Origin: Myxocyprinus asiaticus
Taxonomy: Eukaryota; Chordata; Actinopteri; Cypriniformes; Catostomidae
Reading direction: 5' to 3'
Length of the DNA: 64,000 nucleotides
NCBI RefSeq assembly: GCF_019703515.2
Contig: NC_059368.1
Coordinates: forward strand, 29,939,289 to 30,003,288
Under the pieces are notes generated by a model that saw only the letters and a program-made list of their open reading frames with translations, was not told the DNA's origin and did not search any database. Of this stretch, positions 11,880 through 21,550 are shown in pieces. Every line of letters begins with the position of its first letter. Within the stretch, counting starts at the first letter, position 1. Both the position numbers and the translations under genes were made by a program.

Positions 11880-12440
11880 CTGTCCCCTCTGGTTTTCACC
11901 ACTGGACATTGATGTGCTGGTGCATCAGTGGCCGAGAGCACGTCTTTACGCGTTTCCACCAATCAGTCTGCTGCACACAGTTCTGCAAAGGGTTTGGGAG
12001 GATCGGGTATGGCTTCTGCTAGTGGTGCCATATTGGCCATCTCAAGTATGGTTTTTGACCCTGGTCTCTCTCCTGGAAAAGGCGCCTTGGAAGATTCCAG
12101 TCAGAGCAAACATGTTGTCTCAGGTACGGGGAAGCATGTGGCACCCCCCCTGGCCGAACTTGTGGAAGTTATGGGTGTGGCCCCTCAACGGGGCACTCTT
12201 TTGAATGATGGGTTATCCCACGCTGTGATTAATAGCATTCTAAATGCTAGAGCTCCATCAAAAAAGAGGCTATATACATTTAAGTGCCATATTTTTGCTT
12301 CTTAGTGTACAGCGCAAAGTGAAAATTTAGTTCACTGCCCTATCAGTACAGTGCTGGAATTTTGGCAGGAGCGTTTCTGGGACGGGGTTTCCCTGGCAAC
12401 CCTTAAAGTCAATGTTGCCGCTACACATGCGCTTATAAAT
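11880..12440 (+). pseudogene. DIRS family B: linker and N-terminal part of tyrosine recombinase
   Basis: The frame 11914-12204 reads as the hydrophobic, Trp-rich linker found between RNase H and YR in DIRS elements ('RLYAFPPISLL', 'VPYWPSQVWF', 'MLSQVRG'), equivalent to 37081-37431 on the minus strand. The frame 11928-12305 then continues with a recombinase start ('INSILNARAPSKKRLYTFK') and stops at 12303-12305. Residual coding continues to about 12440, where it breaks and resumes at 13966. Confidence 0.65.
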
Positions 12441-12808
12441 TATTGACATGATTGTACAAGGGCTTCAGACCACGTGACACTCAAACATGTCCCAAAGCGA
12501 TCATACGCAGCATCTCGTTCCCCTCAGGGAAACAAGGTTACATACGTACGTAACCAAGACGTTTTTATTTACAATACCGAAAATACATTTGTTGAGATTA
12601 AGTACCCACAAATATCAAATTCATTCATTTAAAAAAAAATACCCTGGACAAACATTATAGGTTCATCCCAAGTTCATCCCATTTTTAAACACTGGTATTT
12701 CTGTAGTAAAATCCCAACATCTTAAATCCTACAACTGGGTGTACACAAAAATATTAACCTAGAACGTGTATTTCATGTGGTAACATTTAGATTAACTGGT
12801 TTTATTAA

Positions 12809-12854
12809 AGTAAAAATAATAATGATAATAATAATAATAATAATAATAATAATT
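12809..12854. repeat. (TAA)n microsatellite
   Basis: An imperfect 'ataataataa' tract; its paralogue lies at 15483-15522 with a different length. Confidence 0.9.
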
Positions 12855-13254
12855 AACATCACTGAGTTGACCTGAGTACATTATGTTACACCAACAAAAC
12901 TAATTGTAAGGCTTTAATCAGGTAAAAAAAAACTATTTAAAGTAACAATTGCAGTTTTTACCACTTTTTAACATTGTCGGAAGTAGCCTAATTTATCTCC
13001 ACAATAAAGTTGTCCAAAACCCTTTACATTTCCTTCAACACTAAATCATGTTCTTCAACAAGTGTCTTACTTTATCCTATCCCACCTGAATATGTAGAAA
13101 CAACTGTTAGTGCACAATTTTAGTGTACAACTAGTGTACAACAATGGGGTACATTTTAAATTTTCTTACTCCTCTATTGTGAATAAATTTTTATTCCTGA
13201 CTGACCACGATGAAGGAAACTTTCCTTGTTGTAATTATTGGTTTGTCTACATGA

Positions 13255-13836
13255 TGTCACAGTTGGTGAATCACTGGTTTTTCCTGTGTGTTTGTTTTCA
13301 TTTATTCCTTGTGTGTGGCCAGCTGTCGCTGATCCGCTGTATCAGCGTTGCTATGACTACCCTGACACTTTTGGCTGAGCGGCTGATTAGCGACAGCTGT
13401 TATTCATTTTCCCTGCTCTATTCAAACCCCTCAGTGTGTCAGTTTCTTTGCCAGATTATTGTGTTGTGTCTTAGTACTCCACTCTGTCTAGCCTCGGTCT
13501 GTCTGAATTCGCACTGTGTGTGTGTTTCCTCCAGTGCCAGTCTGTTGGTTGGTCTGATACTCGCCAGCCTGTGGATTACTCTTTGCTTCACTCTGCTGAC
13601 TGCTCGTCCATCCACTCATCGCCAGGGGGTCCAGCCATCCCTCACCTGCGGTCAAGTGCACAGCTTCCATCACTCCCCTTCATCGCCTGTCAAGCTCCGC
13701 TTCCTCGTCGCTCTTCACCTGACTGAAGTCAGTGCCGGACAATCCCTGTTTCTCTGCCTGATTGATTACTACCTTGTGTTAATAAACTGACTCTGCTTTT
13801 CTCTGCATCTTGGGTCCTTCATTGACTCTGTTGACA
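13255..13836 (+). mobile_element. Probable solo LTR
   Basis: The segment begins 'tgtcacagtt' and ends 'tctgttgaca', with a polyadenylation signal AATAAA at 13781-13786. It is absent from the paralogous site near 28201, so it is an insertion of about 580 bases. Flanks 'catga' and 'catag' are only a partial target duplication. A 226-residue open frame (13110-13790) crosses it but has no domain. LTR identity is inferred from TG...CA ends, length and poly(A) signal; the class is undetermined. Confidence 0.5.
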
Positions 13837-13912
13837 CATAGATGGATGGACAGATAAACAGAGAGACAGACAGATAGGCAGGCAGGCAGGCAGGCAGGCA
13901 GACAGATAGATA
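13835..13912. repeat. GATG/GACA/GGCA microsatellite cluster
   Basis: Tandem 'gatggatg', 'gacagaca' and 'ggcaggca' tetranucleotides. The paralogous site at 28205-28310 has expanded 'gaca' and 'gata' tracts instead. Confidence 0.85.
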
Positions 13913-13965
13913 GATTCCCCTTCAATTGTGAATAAATAATTATTCTTGACTGACCACAATGAAGG

Positions 13966-14720
13966 ATGATACACTTATCAATGGAGTCTCTATTGGTAGA
14001 CATTCTCTTTTCTCTCGCTTTAAGCACAGGGTATGCAGGCTTAGACCTTTTCATCCCGTCCGTGTTCCTTTATGGAATTTACTGTACCTGTTGTTTTAGA
14101 GGTGCTCTTGGGTGCTCCGTTCGAGCCCCTGACAACAGTTACTGATAAGTTTTTGACTCTCAAAAGGGCACTGCTCATGGCATTGGCATCATTTAAGAGA
14201 GTCGGTGATTTGCATGCCCTGTCGGTCAATCCCTTGTGTTTGGATTTTGCACCAGTGTGTTCAAAGTTTGTGTTAAGACCTCATTTGGGCTATTTGCCCA
14301 AGGTTATTCTACATCAATTCGCTCATAGACCATTATTTTCAGGCTTTCTCTCCTCCTCTATTTGAGTCAGAGGAGCATAAATGGTTACATGTGCTTTGCC
14401 CTGTTTGGGCGCTGCGAGTTTATGTTGACTGTACTAGCCAGTAGCGTAAGTCAAAGCAGTTGTATGTGTGCTTTGGTGGGTGCAACAGAGGTGTTTTGGT
14501 GTCCAAGCAAAGACTGTCAAATTGATGCAATTTCGAGTGCTTGCGAAGCACACGATTTACCTTTGGCTTTGGGTATTTGAGCCCATTCTACGAGGAGCAT
14601 GGCATCCTCATGGGCTTTGGCTAGAGGTGCGTCTTTGGAGGACATTTGTATGGTGGCATGGTGGTCCTCTCCACATACATTTGTTAGATTTTATAATCTG
14701 GACGAGGGTTTGACTCCTGC
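13966..14720 (+). pseudogene. DIRS family B tyrosine recombinase, C-terminal two thirds
   Basis: The frame 14072-14365 includes the catalytic Arg context 'SFKRVGDLHALSV' and the following beta-strand region 'FVLRPHLGYLPKV', clearly parallel to family A 'SIKRVGDLQ' and 'VILRPRPGY'. After a frameshift near 14340 the coding continues with 'YVCFGG' type sequence (14460-14490). The Tyr-containing terminus ('FVRFYNL' in family A) is represented by a degenerate segment near 14680-14700. Several stops make it non-functional. Confidence 0.75.
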
Positions 14721-14874
14721 TTCCCAGGTTCTCTCTGTTGGAACAGATGAACATTCATAATTCCTTTTATGCAGATGCTTTAGCTTGCTTGTGCACCACT
14801 ATATGCTTGCCACACAGGCTTAGACAGTTGGCAGCTACTGTTTGCATGGCGTGAATGTATTTTGTTCCCATAAT

Positions 14875-14962
14875 GATCATACGCAGCTCGAGTTCCATGA
14901 AAGGGAAAGTCTCGGTTATGCATGTAACCTTGGTTCCCTGAGGGGAATGAGACGCTGCGTAT
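14875..14962. repeat. DIRS family B internal complementary region
   Basis: Bases about 14875-14908 are the reverse complement of the left end (10119-10152). Bases 14909-14962 are the reverse complement of the right end (15163-15216). The order and composition equal those of the family A ICR, although the sequences differ. Confidence 0.75.
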
Positions 14963-15216
14963 CTGGCCATACTCTCTAGCAACTGCATAGGCTCATGCCT
15001 TTTTCAGAAAATCTGACTTGATGGTACGAAAGCGAGCACCTTTATGGAGCCCGTGACATAGCTCCCTAGGGGGCGTCGCTTAAGTGCCATCAGCCAATAA
15101 ATTGGCGTGATTGTAAAAGGGCTTAAGACCACGTGACACTCGGATGGTATCCCATAGTGATCAGATGCAGCGTCTCGTTCCTCTCAGGGAACCAAGGTTA
15201 CGTATGTAACCGAGAC
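14963..15216. repeat. DIRS family B right inverted terminal repeat
   Basis: Contains an inverted copy of the left-terminal segment 10150-10310 ('caataaattgg', 'cgtcgcttaag', 'gagcacctttatgg' and similar phrases). A further partial copy of this end lies at 12441-12560. Confidence 0.75.
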
Positions 15217-15484
15217 ATTTTCCTCTACTGTTTTTATTTACAATACCTAAAATACATTTGTTGAGATTAAGTGCCCACAAATATCAAATGAATTCATTAA
15301 AAAATAAATTACCCTGGACAATCAATACAGGTTCATCCCAGGTTCATCCCATTTTTAAACACAGGTATTTGTGTCCCAACATTTCAAATCCTACAACTGG
15401 ATGTACATTAAAAATATTAACTCAGAACATGTATTTCATGTGATAACATTTAAATTAACTGGTTTTATTCAAGTAAAAAAATTA

Positions 15485-15524
<40 letters not shown>

Positions 15525-15636
15525 TAACATCACTGAGTTGACCTGAGTACATTAAACATGTTTAATAATGTAGAAATCATTGCAGTTTTTACCACTTTGC
15601 AACATTGTCGGAAGTAGCCTAATTTATCTCCACAAT
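15217..15636. repeat. Downstream flank, paralogue of 12561-13006
   Basis: About 350 bases match 12561-12895 closely, including a (TAA)n tract at 15483-15522. A further match leads up to 'cacaat' at 15631-15636, where the 12.3-kb transposon interrupts the alignment. Confidence 0.9.
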
Positions 15637-15649
15637 CCCACATAGCAAA
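15637..15649 (+). repeat. Left terminal inverted repeat of the 12.3-kb transposon
   Basis: 'cccacatagcaaa', an exact complement of 27947-27959. The neighbouring 300 bases carry repeated 'tggcccag' and 'tggcccac' motifs. Confidence 0.9.
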
Positions 15650-16060
15650 ATTGATTTGGCCCAGTGGTGGCCCACACTGCCCACTTACACTCGGCCCACA
15701 TATAGCAATGAATTACGGTCCATGGGTGGTCCAGATCTGGTAGCCAGAACATGGGCCACATATGGCCCAGAGCATAGCCACACCTTAGCTAACTGCATAA
15801 CCAGAGCTGGCCCTATTCTGTCCCTATGTTGGCCCAGACAAGTTTTAGCACTGGCTCCAGATGCCAGCCTCCACCAAACCTTAACCAAGCCACTTAATAG
15901 ACACTCTTGCCATATTTGGCCCAGATGAAAAATACCTCAATGACAACAGTTATGAAGAAATCTTTATTAATTTTTCACACTAAGTCATTTACACATGACA
16001 ATTTACAAAAATTTAAAAATGTCCTCTGAATCTTTCTTCCTCTCCTTTTTTCCAGTGCCA

Positions 16061-16173
16061 ACTATCCTTTAAGTAAACTTTAATCATCATAGACTAGGAA
16101 CATATTAGACGTGACACTATCAACTTTTGTTTGGATTTTTTTTTTTACAAATTACTCAGGAGTTAACAATAGG
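16061..16173 (+). repeat. Internal direct repeat, copy 1 (second copy 18363-18476)
   Basis: About 110 bases beginning 'actatcctttaagtaaac' and ending 'caggagttaacaa' recur at 18363-18476. They differ in a T-rich/(TTTA)n stretch. The second copy directly follows a complete MITE. Confidence 0.85.
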
Positions 16174-16335
16174 TGCTCCCAAAACATTCAAGTTCTGAGC
16201 AGGAAGAAATTAGAAAAGAAAGAAGAAACTTTCAACTGGTGTCATTTATGGACAACTGATGTAAAAATGTCCTCTGTGAATCTTCCTCTCCTCTTTTCCA
16301 GTGCCATCCTCTCCCTTTTATCTCACAAAACTCTT

Positions 16336-16476
16336 GAACATCTGTAGCATTTCAGTCCATGAACCAGCTGAACGTTCAAAACTTTTGAACATCTGTGCCA
16401 TTTTAGTCCATGAACCAGCTGAACGATCAAAACTCTTCAACATCTGTGCCATTTCAGTCCATGAACCAGCTGAACT
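16336..16476 (+). repeat. 51-bp tandem repeat, about 2.8 copies
   Basis: Units start at 16336, 16387 and 16438, each containing 'tccatgaaccagctgaac'. The 51-bp period keeps frame (17 codons), but no gene is recognised around it. Confidence 0.9.
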
Positions 16477-17697
16477 GCACCCAACCATTGAACGTCCATG
16501 CCATGTTTCAGTCTGTTAACCCGTCGAACTCTCCATGCACTCTTTTCTTTTCATTCTCTCTCTCCTGCCACCATCCCTATCCGGGGCCAGATGTTGCCAT
16601 CTTTTGATGGTGGATTCTATCTCTTTGTCCGTAGCCCCAGACGTCAGATGGTTATGCCTCACTGCAGCTGAAACATACATGCACACATAGTTTCAAATAA
16701 AATGTTTGTATTACTAGCTAATGTGGCTTCTGATATTTAAAGAACAATTCCACTAAAACGGAACCCAGGACTTATTGACAGACATTCTGGTGTAACATCT
16801 ACAGGCAGTGACTGTAATTTTGCAGATCAGTTCAGTAATTAGCTGGCACCATCCTCCTACCAGGTTCCAATAAGACTCCAGAAGAAAGCAAATCTGAGCA
16901 GTTGTATCTCACAGAGCCACGTGCAATTCAGTACAATCATATGACTGTATTTATTTTTAAATTGTGTGAAGCTCAGTGTGATACAATGCATTTTTTGACA
17001 ATACTACTTCTGGAAAAAACAATAAGGACATTATGAGTAATGTGAACCAGTCATGGATGCCTATACGCTTACACCAGAATGCCCCTCAATAAGGCCTGTT
17101 ATTCAGTTGTAGTGGAAATGTACTTAAAACAGTCAGCAATTTCCACTTCCCAAATTATTTGTCTAAATAAATAAAAATTACTCCAATACCATATAAAAGA
17201 TAATTGTTTCCTCTCTTTCCCCTGCTCATCACCTCACCTCTTCTCTTCCTCCACTCTCCTCGCCTTATCCATTCTTACTTTCTTCCCTTCTCTTCCTGTC
17301 CATTTTTCCCCTTATCTGTCTTACTGTCACCTCCTCTTCCTCTGCCCTCCTCTTCTCCCATTCCAGTTTCCTCATCTTGTCCTCCCCTGCTTTCTTCCTC
17401 TAGTCCCACAAGTAAATGAACTATTAGTTTAAATAACTTTTGATGATTTTTAAATATATGAATGACACTACTGGCATTAAGGTCAGCTTACCAATCACAA
17501 CATATCGTATCTGTAGGCGCAGGAAGCCAATCTTTCCGTTCATTCCTCTCATGTTTATATTCTTCGCCAAGGAGTTTGTCATCAGTGCATGCATAATCCT
17601 CCAAACACACTCATGAATGTCTGCCCCACCTTTGAGAGCCAGTGTGTTTACCTGAAATCATTTCTTAATTTGTTTTTTTTCCAGCAGTGGTTTAATA

Positions 17698-18376
17698 TTT
17701 AAAGGGATAGTTCACCCAAAAATTAATTCTTTCATAATTTACTCACCATCATGCCATCCCAAAAGTGTATGACTTTCTTTCTTCTGCTGAACACTAATGA
17801 AAATTTTCAGTAGAATATCTGAGCTCTACTGGTCTTTACAATGCAAGTGAAAGAGTACTATAACTTTGAAGCTTAAAAAACACATAAAAGCGGAAAAGTA
17901 AACCATTAAATGCCATAAATATTCATAAATGTCTCCTGAATTGAGTTAATCGATTTTGGGTGAGAACAGATTACTTACTTTTTTCCCTATAAATCTTCAC
18001 TTCCTTGTTTCAAACATTGTAAGTTGAGTAAATTGATGATACTTTAAGTGATTAAAAAAAGAAGCCTGAAAAAGGGACTTAAATATTGATCCATTTCTCA
18101 CTTAAAGCAATCATATCAATCACTTTAAATATTAATTTAAATGCTCAAGTCATATGGATAACTTTTCTGCTGCTTTTTATGTTTTTTTTATTTGTTTATT
18201 TTTTTTATTCAAAATCATGGCACCCATTCACTTGCATTATAAGGACTTACAAAGCCAATATATTCTTATAAAAATCTTTGTGTTCTGCAGATGAAAGTAA
18301 GTCATACACATATGGGATGGCATGAGGGCAAATAAATGATGAGAATTTTCCTTTTTAGGTGAACTATCCCTTTAAG
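17698..18376. repeat. Complete 'atagttcaccc' palindromic MITE
   Basis: The left arm is 'aaagggatagttcaccc' and the right arm is its complement 'gtgaactatcccttt'. Internal 'tcataatttactcacc' and its mirror lie near the ends, and 'ttctgcagatgaaag' lies near the right arm. About 680 bases in total. A 2- to 3-base TA/TTAA-like target is suggested by 'ttaa' at both edges. This is a high-copy non-autonomous fish DNA element; solo arms of it occur at 1360, 9222, 26085, 31378, 56813 and 58320. Confidence 0.8.
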
Positions 18377-18544
18377 TAAACTTTAATCATCATAGACTAA
18401 GAACATATTAGAGGTGACACTATCAATTTTATTTATTTATTTATTTTACAAATTACTCAGGAGTTAACAACAGGTGAACAAGTTCTGAGTTTTTTTTTAC
18501 ATCGTTTCAACAAATCTGGGACAGAAAGAGGATATGCAGCCAAA

Positions 18545-18571
18545 GCAAAAAAAAAAAAAAAAAAAAAAAAA
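18545..18571. repeat. Poly(A) tract
   Basis: An uninterrupted run of more than 20 adenines with no recognisable retroposon body upstream. Confidence 0.9.
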
Positions 18572-19682
18572 TTTGGTGCACGATTTTGCAACCAATGGTT
18601 TGTAGAGATGTGATTATGGCAGTTGACAAAAATCCAATTTAAGACTGGTCTTGTCCTTTAAAGTTAAACATACAATATATAAACCTTACAAATATTTTCT
18701 TGTTTAGGGTTTCATGGAGCATTGCTTAATTTGAATTAAAAACAAAGCATTTGTGGAAGATGAAAGCTAGCCGAAGAGTTTTAGGAAATGTGGTAAATAA
18801 GGATGAAAATAATTAACTGGTAAACCGTTAACCGACATTAAGAATTTTGACCAATTATAACTATCAGTTAAACGTTCCAAAAAATGGGGGACAAGAGTGT
18901 GCTGGGGCAAAAAGGTTGAACTGTACTAGATTATACGACAAATAATCTAACAGTTGAATAGTCACTGTCAGAGGGGTAGGACACATCCTACTTGTACAAT
19001 GACTGAACAACAATAAAGAAATTTATATTGAGCCAGAGTGAGTACTCTACCTTGTGCAGTCATTTTTATATTCAGTACTTGTTTAAAAACTATCTGTGAA
19101 AGCAGCAGGTACAGCAGGTACAACACATTACTTTCATGGATATACTGTATCATAGCAATCAAAGTGTCTGAGTTAAAAAAAACGCGCTCCCAACTGGACG
19201 TTTTCAGAAGAGCGCCTGACATTTTCACCTAGCAAAAAAGCGCTTTGGTTGACATAGATTAAGAATAAAATATTTTCCTACATGGGCTAGGCTATTACAC
19301 TGGTTCTACACAGCACAGTTAGCACTGGAGGATTCAATGTGTGTTTTAGTTTTGTTAAATTAATTTAAGTAAAATATTTTTGGTGTTGAGCCATTTATTT
19401 TATTTCGTCTGTTTTACTCTATTCAAGCACTGCAGGTTCGTGATGATGTGTGAATCATCATGTTCTTTTGTTGTTTATGTTGCTATTTGCGCTTTATGAG
19501 AACAAAAACATTTGTTGGTATTTTTAATGGGTCACAGACATTCGTCCATTCTAATTTAATTTGATTTTAATTTAACATTTAATCTTGTCAGTTAATAGTT
19601 AATGGTCATTTAAAGAACGTCAGCTATCTGTCAGGAAAAATAAACTGTATCCCTGGTGGTAACATAAGATATGCCAACATAC

Positions 19683-19882
19683 CAACTGTTTATGGAGGTC
19701 AGGGCTACTCTGCAGTTGTTTCTCCAGGTTATGAAGAGAACTGGCATCTTTCAGTGGCAACAAATTTCGATCCAGGCCTATCTCTGCCTCATCAGTTGAT
19801 TTAATTCCCTGCAGAGTCTTAAAAATGATTCGCAGTTGGTCCATCATCATTTCCTGCTTCGTTAATATATTATGCAGGAGGG
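19683..19882 (-). CDS. Accessory gene of the 12.3-kb transposon, exon with DUF4806-like segment
   Basis: On the minus strand a 3' splice site 'tcttctcag' precedes 19882 and a 5' splice site 'gtatgt' follows 19683. The exon reads 'LLHNILTKQEMMMDQL', then a Leu-rich helix, then 'LLPLKDASSLHNLEKQL', which resembles the 'fPlkt-eel-leekL' core of the DUF4806 family found beside fish and cnidarian transposases. The expected 'IGG' strand would lie in a following exon I could not place. The product is probably a DNA- or transposase-binding accessory factor, but that is inference from neighbourhood. Upstream exons are at 20911-20995, 21099-21201 and 21297-21518. No frame damage is seen in this exon. 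Confidence 0.55.
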
Positions 19883-20139
19883 CTGAGAAGAAAACAAGTA
19901 AGAAACACAGGTTGGAAACAGTCCAAAAACTACTTAATCCACCTTCACCCTAATGGAATTTACTGAAGTGTAGTACATTAGGTATTCACTATAAGGTGTT
20001 TTGAGGTTGTTGGCAACTCAGCTGCCAGTCTTGTATTAGATGGCATTATTATAATTTCTTACCAAAACTGTTGCCATGCATGAAAATGCACAAAATTTGG
20101 CACATAGCATTAACATGCCAAATGATGTCCACCAAAATT

Positions 20140-20589
20140 GGTGGACGGATCTCAGTGCTGGGGCGCCTCGGTGGACAGATCTCATCGCTGGGGTGCCTCG
20201 GTGGACGGATCTCAGCGCTGGGGCTCCTTGGTGGACGGATCTCAGCACTGGGACACCTCGGTGGACGGATCTCAGCACTGGGGCACCTCGGTGAACGGAT
20301 CTCAGCACTGGGGCACCTCGGTGGACGGATCTCAGCGCTGGGGCACCTCGGTGGACGGATCTCAGCACTGGGGCACCTCTGTGGACGGATCTTAGCACTG
20401 GCATGCCTCGGTGGATGGATTTCAGTGCTGGCATGCCTCGGTGGATGGATCTCAGCACTAGCGTGCCTTTGTGGATGGATCTCAGCACTAGCATGCCTCG
20501 GTGGATGGATCTCAGCACTAGCGTGCCTCGGTGGATGGATCTCAGCACTAGCGTGCCTCGGTGTAGAACTCTCAGAGCTGGTGTGCCAA
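20140..20589 (+). repeat. 30-bp minisatellite, 15 units
   Basis: The unit 'ggtggacggatctcagcact' plus ten more bases repeats every 30 bases from 20140 to 20589, with graded divergence from left to right. As 30 is a multiple of three, all frames stay open and give 10-residue repeats on both strands (20036-20548 minus, 20071-20622 plus). It lies in the intron of the accessory gene, between the exons at 19683-19882 and 20911-20995. The open frames are therefore not evidence of a gene. Confidence 0.95.
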
Positions 20590-20640
20590 ATTGAGCAAAA
20601 CTTGTTAGTGTTGGAGTGCTGACTTGAGTGTGGCTGAGGA

Positions 20641-20770
20641 CCTTAGATGAAGGTCTGGACTGCTGTGGGCATTTGGGTAGAGCTCTGGACTGTTGTGGCC
20701 ATTTAGGTGAAGGTCTGGACTGCTGTGGCCATTTGGGTGGAGCTTAGGGCTGTTTTGCTTCCTTGGGTCT
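20641..20770 (+). repeat. Diverged second block of 30-bp repeats
   Basis: 'gaaggtctggactgctgtgg' type units recur at 30-base spacing. They share the 'ggtg' start and 'ctgg/ctgtgg' middle of the main array, so this looks like an older part of the same minisatellite. Confidence 0.7.
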
Positions 20771-20910
20771 AATGCAGGAATATTTTGCTCCCTAGGGATC
20801 TTTGGAGCTTTGGGCAATGTATCCCATCTGCTCAGAAGTACAAAACAAATCTTAGTACTTTAACACTTGTGGTAAGTAATATTTTAATTTAAGAATGCTC
20901 AAGCTTCTTA

Positions 20911-20995
20911 CCCTTTTCTTGACTTTGCTTCTTTCAGAGTGTCTTCCATCTCATCACTGTCGTCATATTCCCCAAGGAAAAGATTCTTCTTGGGT
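20911..20995 (-). CDS. Accessory gene of the 12.3-kb transposon, acidic/basic exon
   Basis: On the minus strand the exon is bounded by 'ctgttag' (acceptor) and 'gtaagaag' (donor). It encodes 'PKKNLFLGEYDDSDEMEDTL' followed by 'KEAKSRK', an acidic patch then a basic patch. Both splice sites are consensus, and the exon lacks stops in this frame. Joining to neighbours is inferred from splice phase and order. Confidence 0.55.
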
Positions 20996-21098
20996 CTAAC
21001 AGCACATTTAATAATTACAAGAAAATTATTTTATGCAAATATTGTGCGCCACAGATTAATAATAAAAATAAATAAATAAATAAATAAATAAAACCTAC

Positions 21099-21201
21099 AT
21101 TCTTTTTCTTTTAAATTTAATTGGTGAGTCTACGCCATCACTTCCAAGGTCAGTGTTATCAACAGCTTGAGGTAGTTTAAGCCTAGCTTCATTGTAGTCA
21201 T
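21099..21201 (-). CDS. Accessory gene of the 12.3-kb transposon, middle exon
   Basis: On the minus strand the acceptor 'acttttccag' precedes 21201 and the donor 'gtaggt' follows 21099. The exon encodes 'DDYNEARLKLPQAVDNTDLG', then a Ser/Asp-rich stretch and a basic end 'KFKRKR', which resembles a nuclear localisation signal. No domain is recognised in it. Confidence 0.55.
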
Positions 21202-21296
21202 CTGGAAAAGTAATATAAAATACAAATGTAACTAATTAATATATGCCATACAATTAGATACATTTAAAAAGGTAGAGGTGACAGTATTTAACTTAC

Positions 21297-21518
21297 GTGA
21301 TGTGAAAATAATTCTGGCCTTATGGGGTTTCCATCCGTCTCCAGGACATTCTTGGTTTTTAACAGATTTTGCTACATCAACTTTATTTGGAGGCCACATG
21401 CAGTCTCCATTTTTTATCCAGACTGAAGGCAAAACTTCAACCTCATTTGTGTTGTCAAAGACAACAATATGAAACATCTGAAGGGAAGCAATCATGATCA
21501 AATATTCCTTAGCCAACT
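21297..21518 (-). CDS. Accessory gene of the 12.3-kb transposon, N-terminal domain exon
   Basis: On the minus strand the exon begins after the acceptor 'ttgtattttag' and ends at the donor 'gtaagt' (21291-21296). It encodes a small domain: 'FHIVVFDNTNEVEVLPSVWI', then 'GDCMWPP', then a 'DGWKPHKARIIF' segment. This pattern (VVxF..EVvPsxWi...C.WPP...W....ri) is what I associate with the N-terminus of DUF4806-type proteins encoded beside Tnp2-like transposases. It could also be a domesticated relative. A true first exon may lie upstream. Function is not known; I infer an element-encoded DNA-binding or regulatory partner of the transposase. Confidence 0.6.
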
Positions 21519-21550
21519 AAAATACAAGAGCAACTTCAGGGTTACTTGTC

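Larger units (their letters stand above)
12441..13965. repeat. 1.5-kb copied block inserted in DIRS B recombinase (paralogue of 15090-28275 flanks)
   Basis: The block starts with the outer right terminus of the DIRS B element (12441-12560, matching about 15095-15216). It continues with the sequence that flanks that terminus downstream (12561-13252, matching 15230-15636 and then 27960-28205). It contains a (TAA)n tract also present in the other copy, a solo LTR absent from the other copy, and lacks the 12.3-kb transposon present in the other copy. The recombinase frame breaks at 'gcgcttata' and resumes at 'acacttatcaa', which resembles a short, imperfect flanking duplication. Confidence 0.75.
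10119..15216 (+). mobile_element. DIRS-like retrotransposon, family B, interrupted by a 1.5-kb insertion
   Basis: The left end ('gttccctttcgtggaact') at 10119 is complemented at about 14875-14908, and the right end (15163-15216) at 14909-14962. This reproduces the DIRS ITR/ICR plan with sequence unrelated to family A. Gag-like remnants run 10360-11870 and a recombinase runs through 12060-12440 and 13966-14720. RT and RNase H are deleted near 11870-11880. The piece 10119-12440 and the piece 13966-15216 join without loss inside the recombinase gene. The intervening 12441-13965 is therefore an insertion, and it begins with a second copy of this element's own right end. Confidence 0.75.

Noticed and set aside
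13110..13790. 226-residue open frame
   Set aside because: It crosses from duplicated flank into a probable solo LTR and has no domain or conserved composition.
20140..20589. Regularly spaced repeats suggesting a CRISPR array
   Set aside because: The units are head to tail without unique spacers, and the genome is a vertebrate.
20036..20622. Long open frames on both strands with 10-residue repeats
   Set aside because: They arise from the 30-bp minisatellite period; several frames on both strands are open at once, and the stretch is intronic to the accessory gene.
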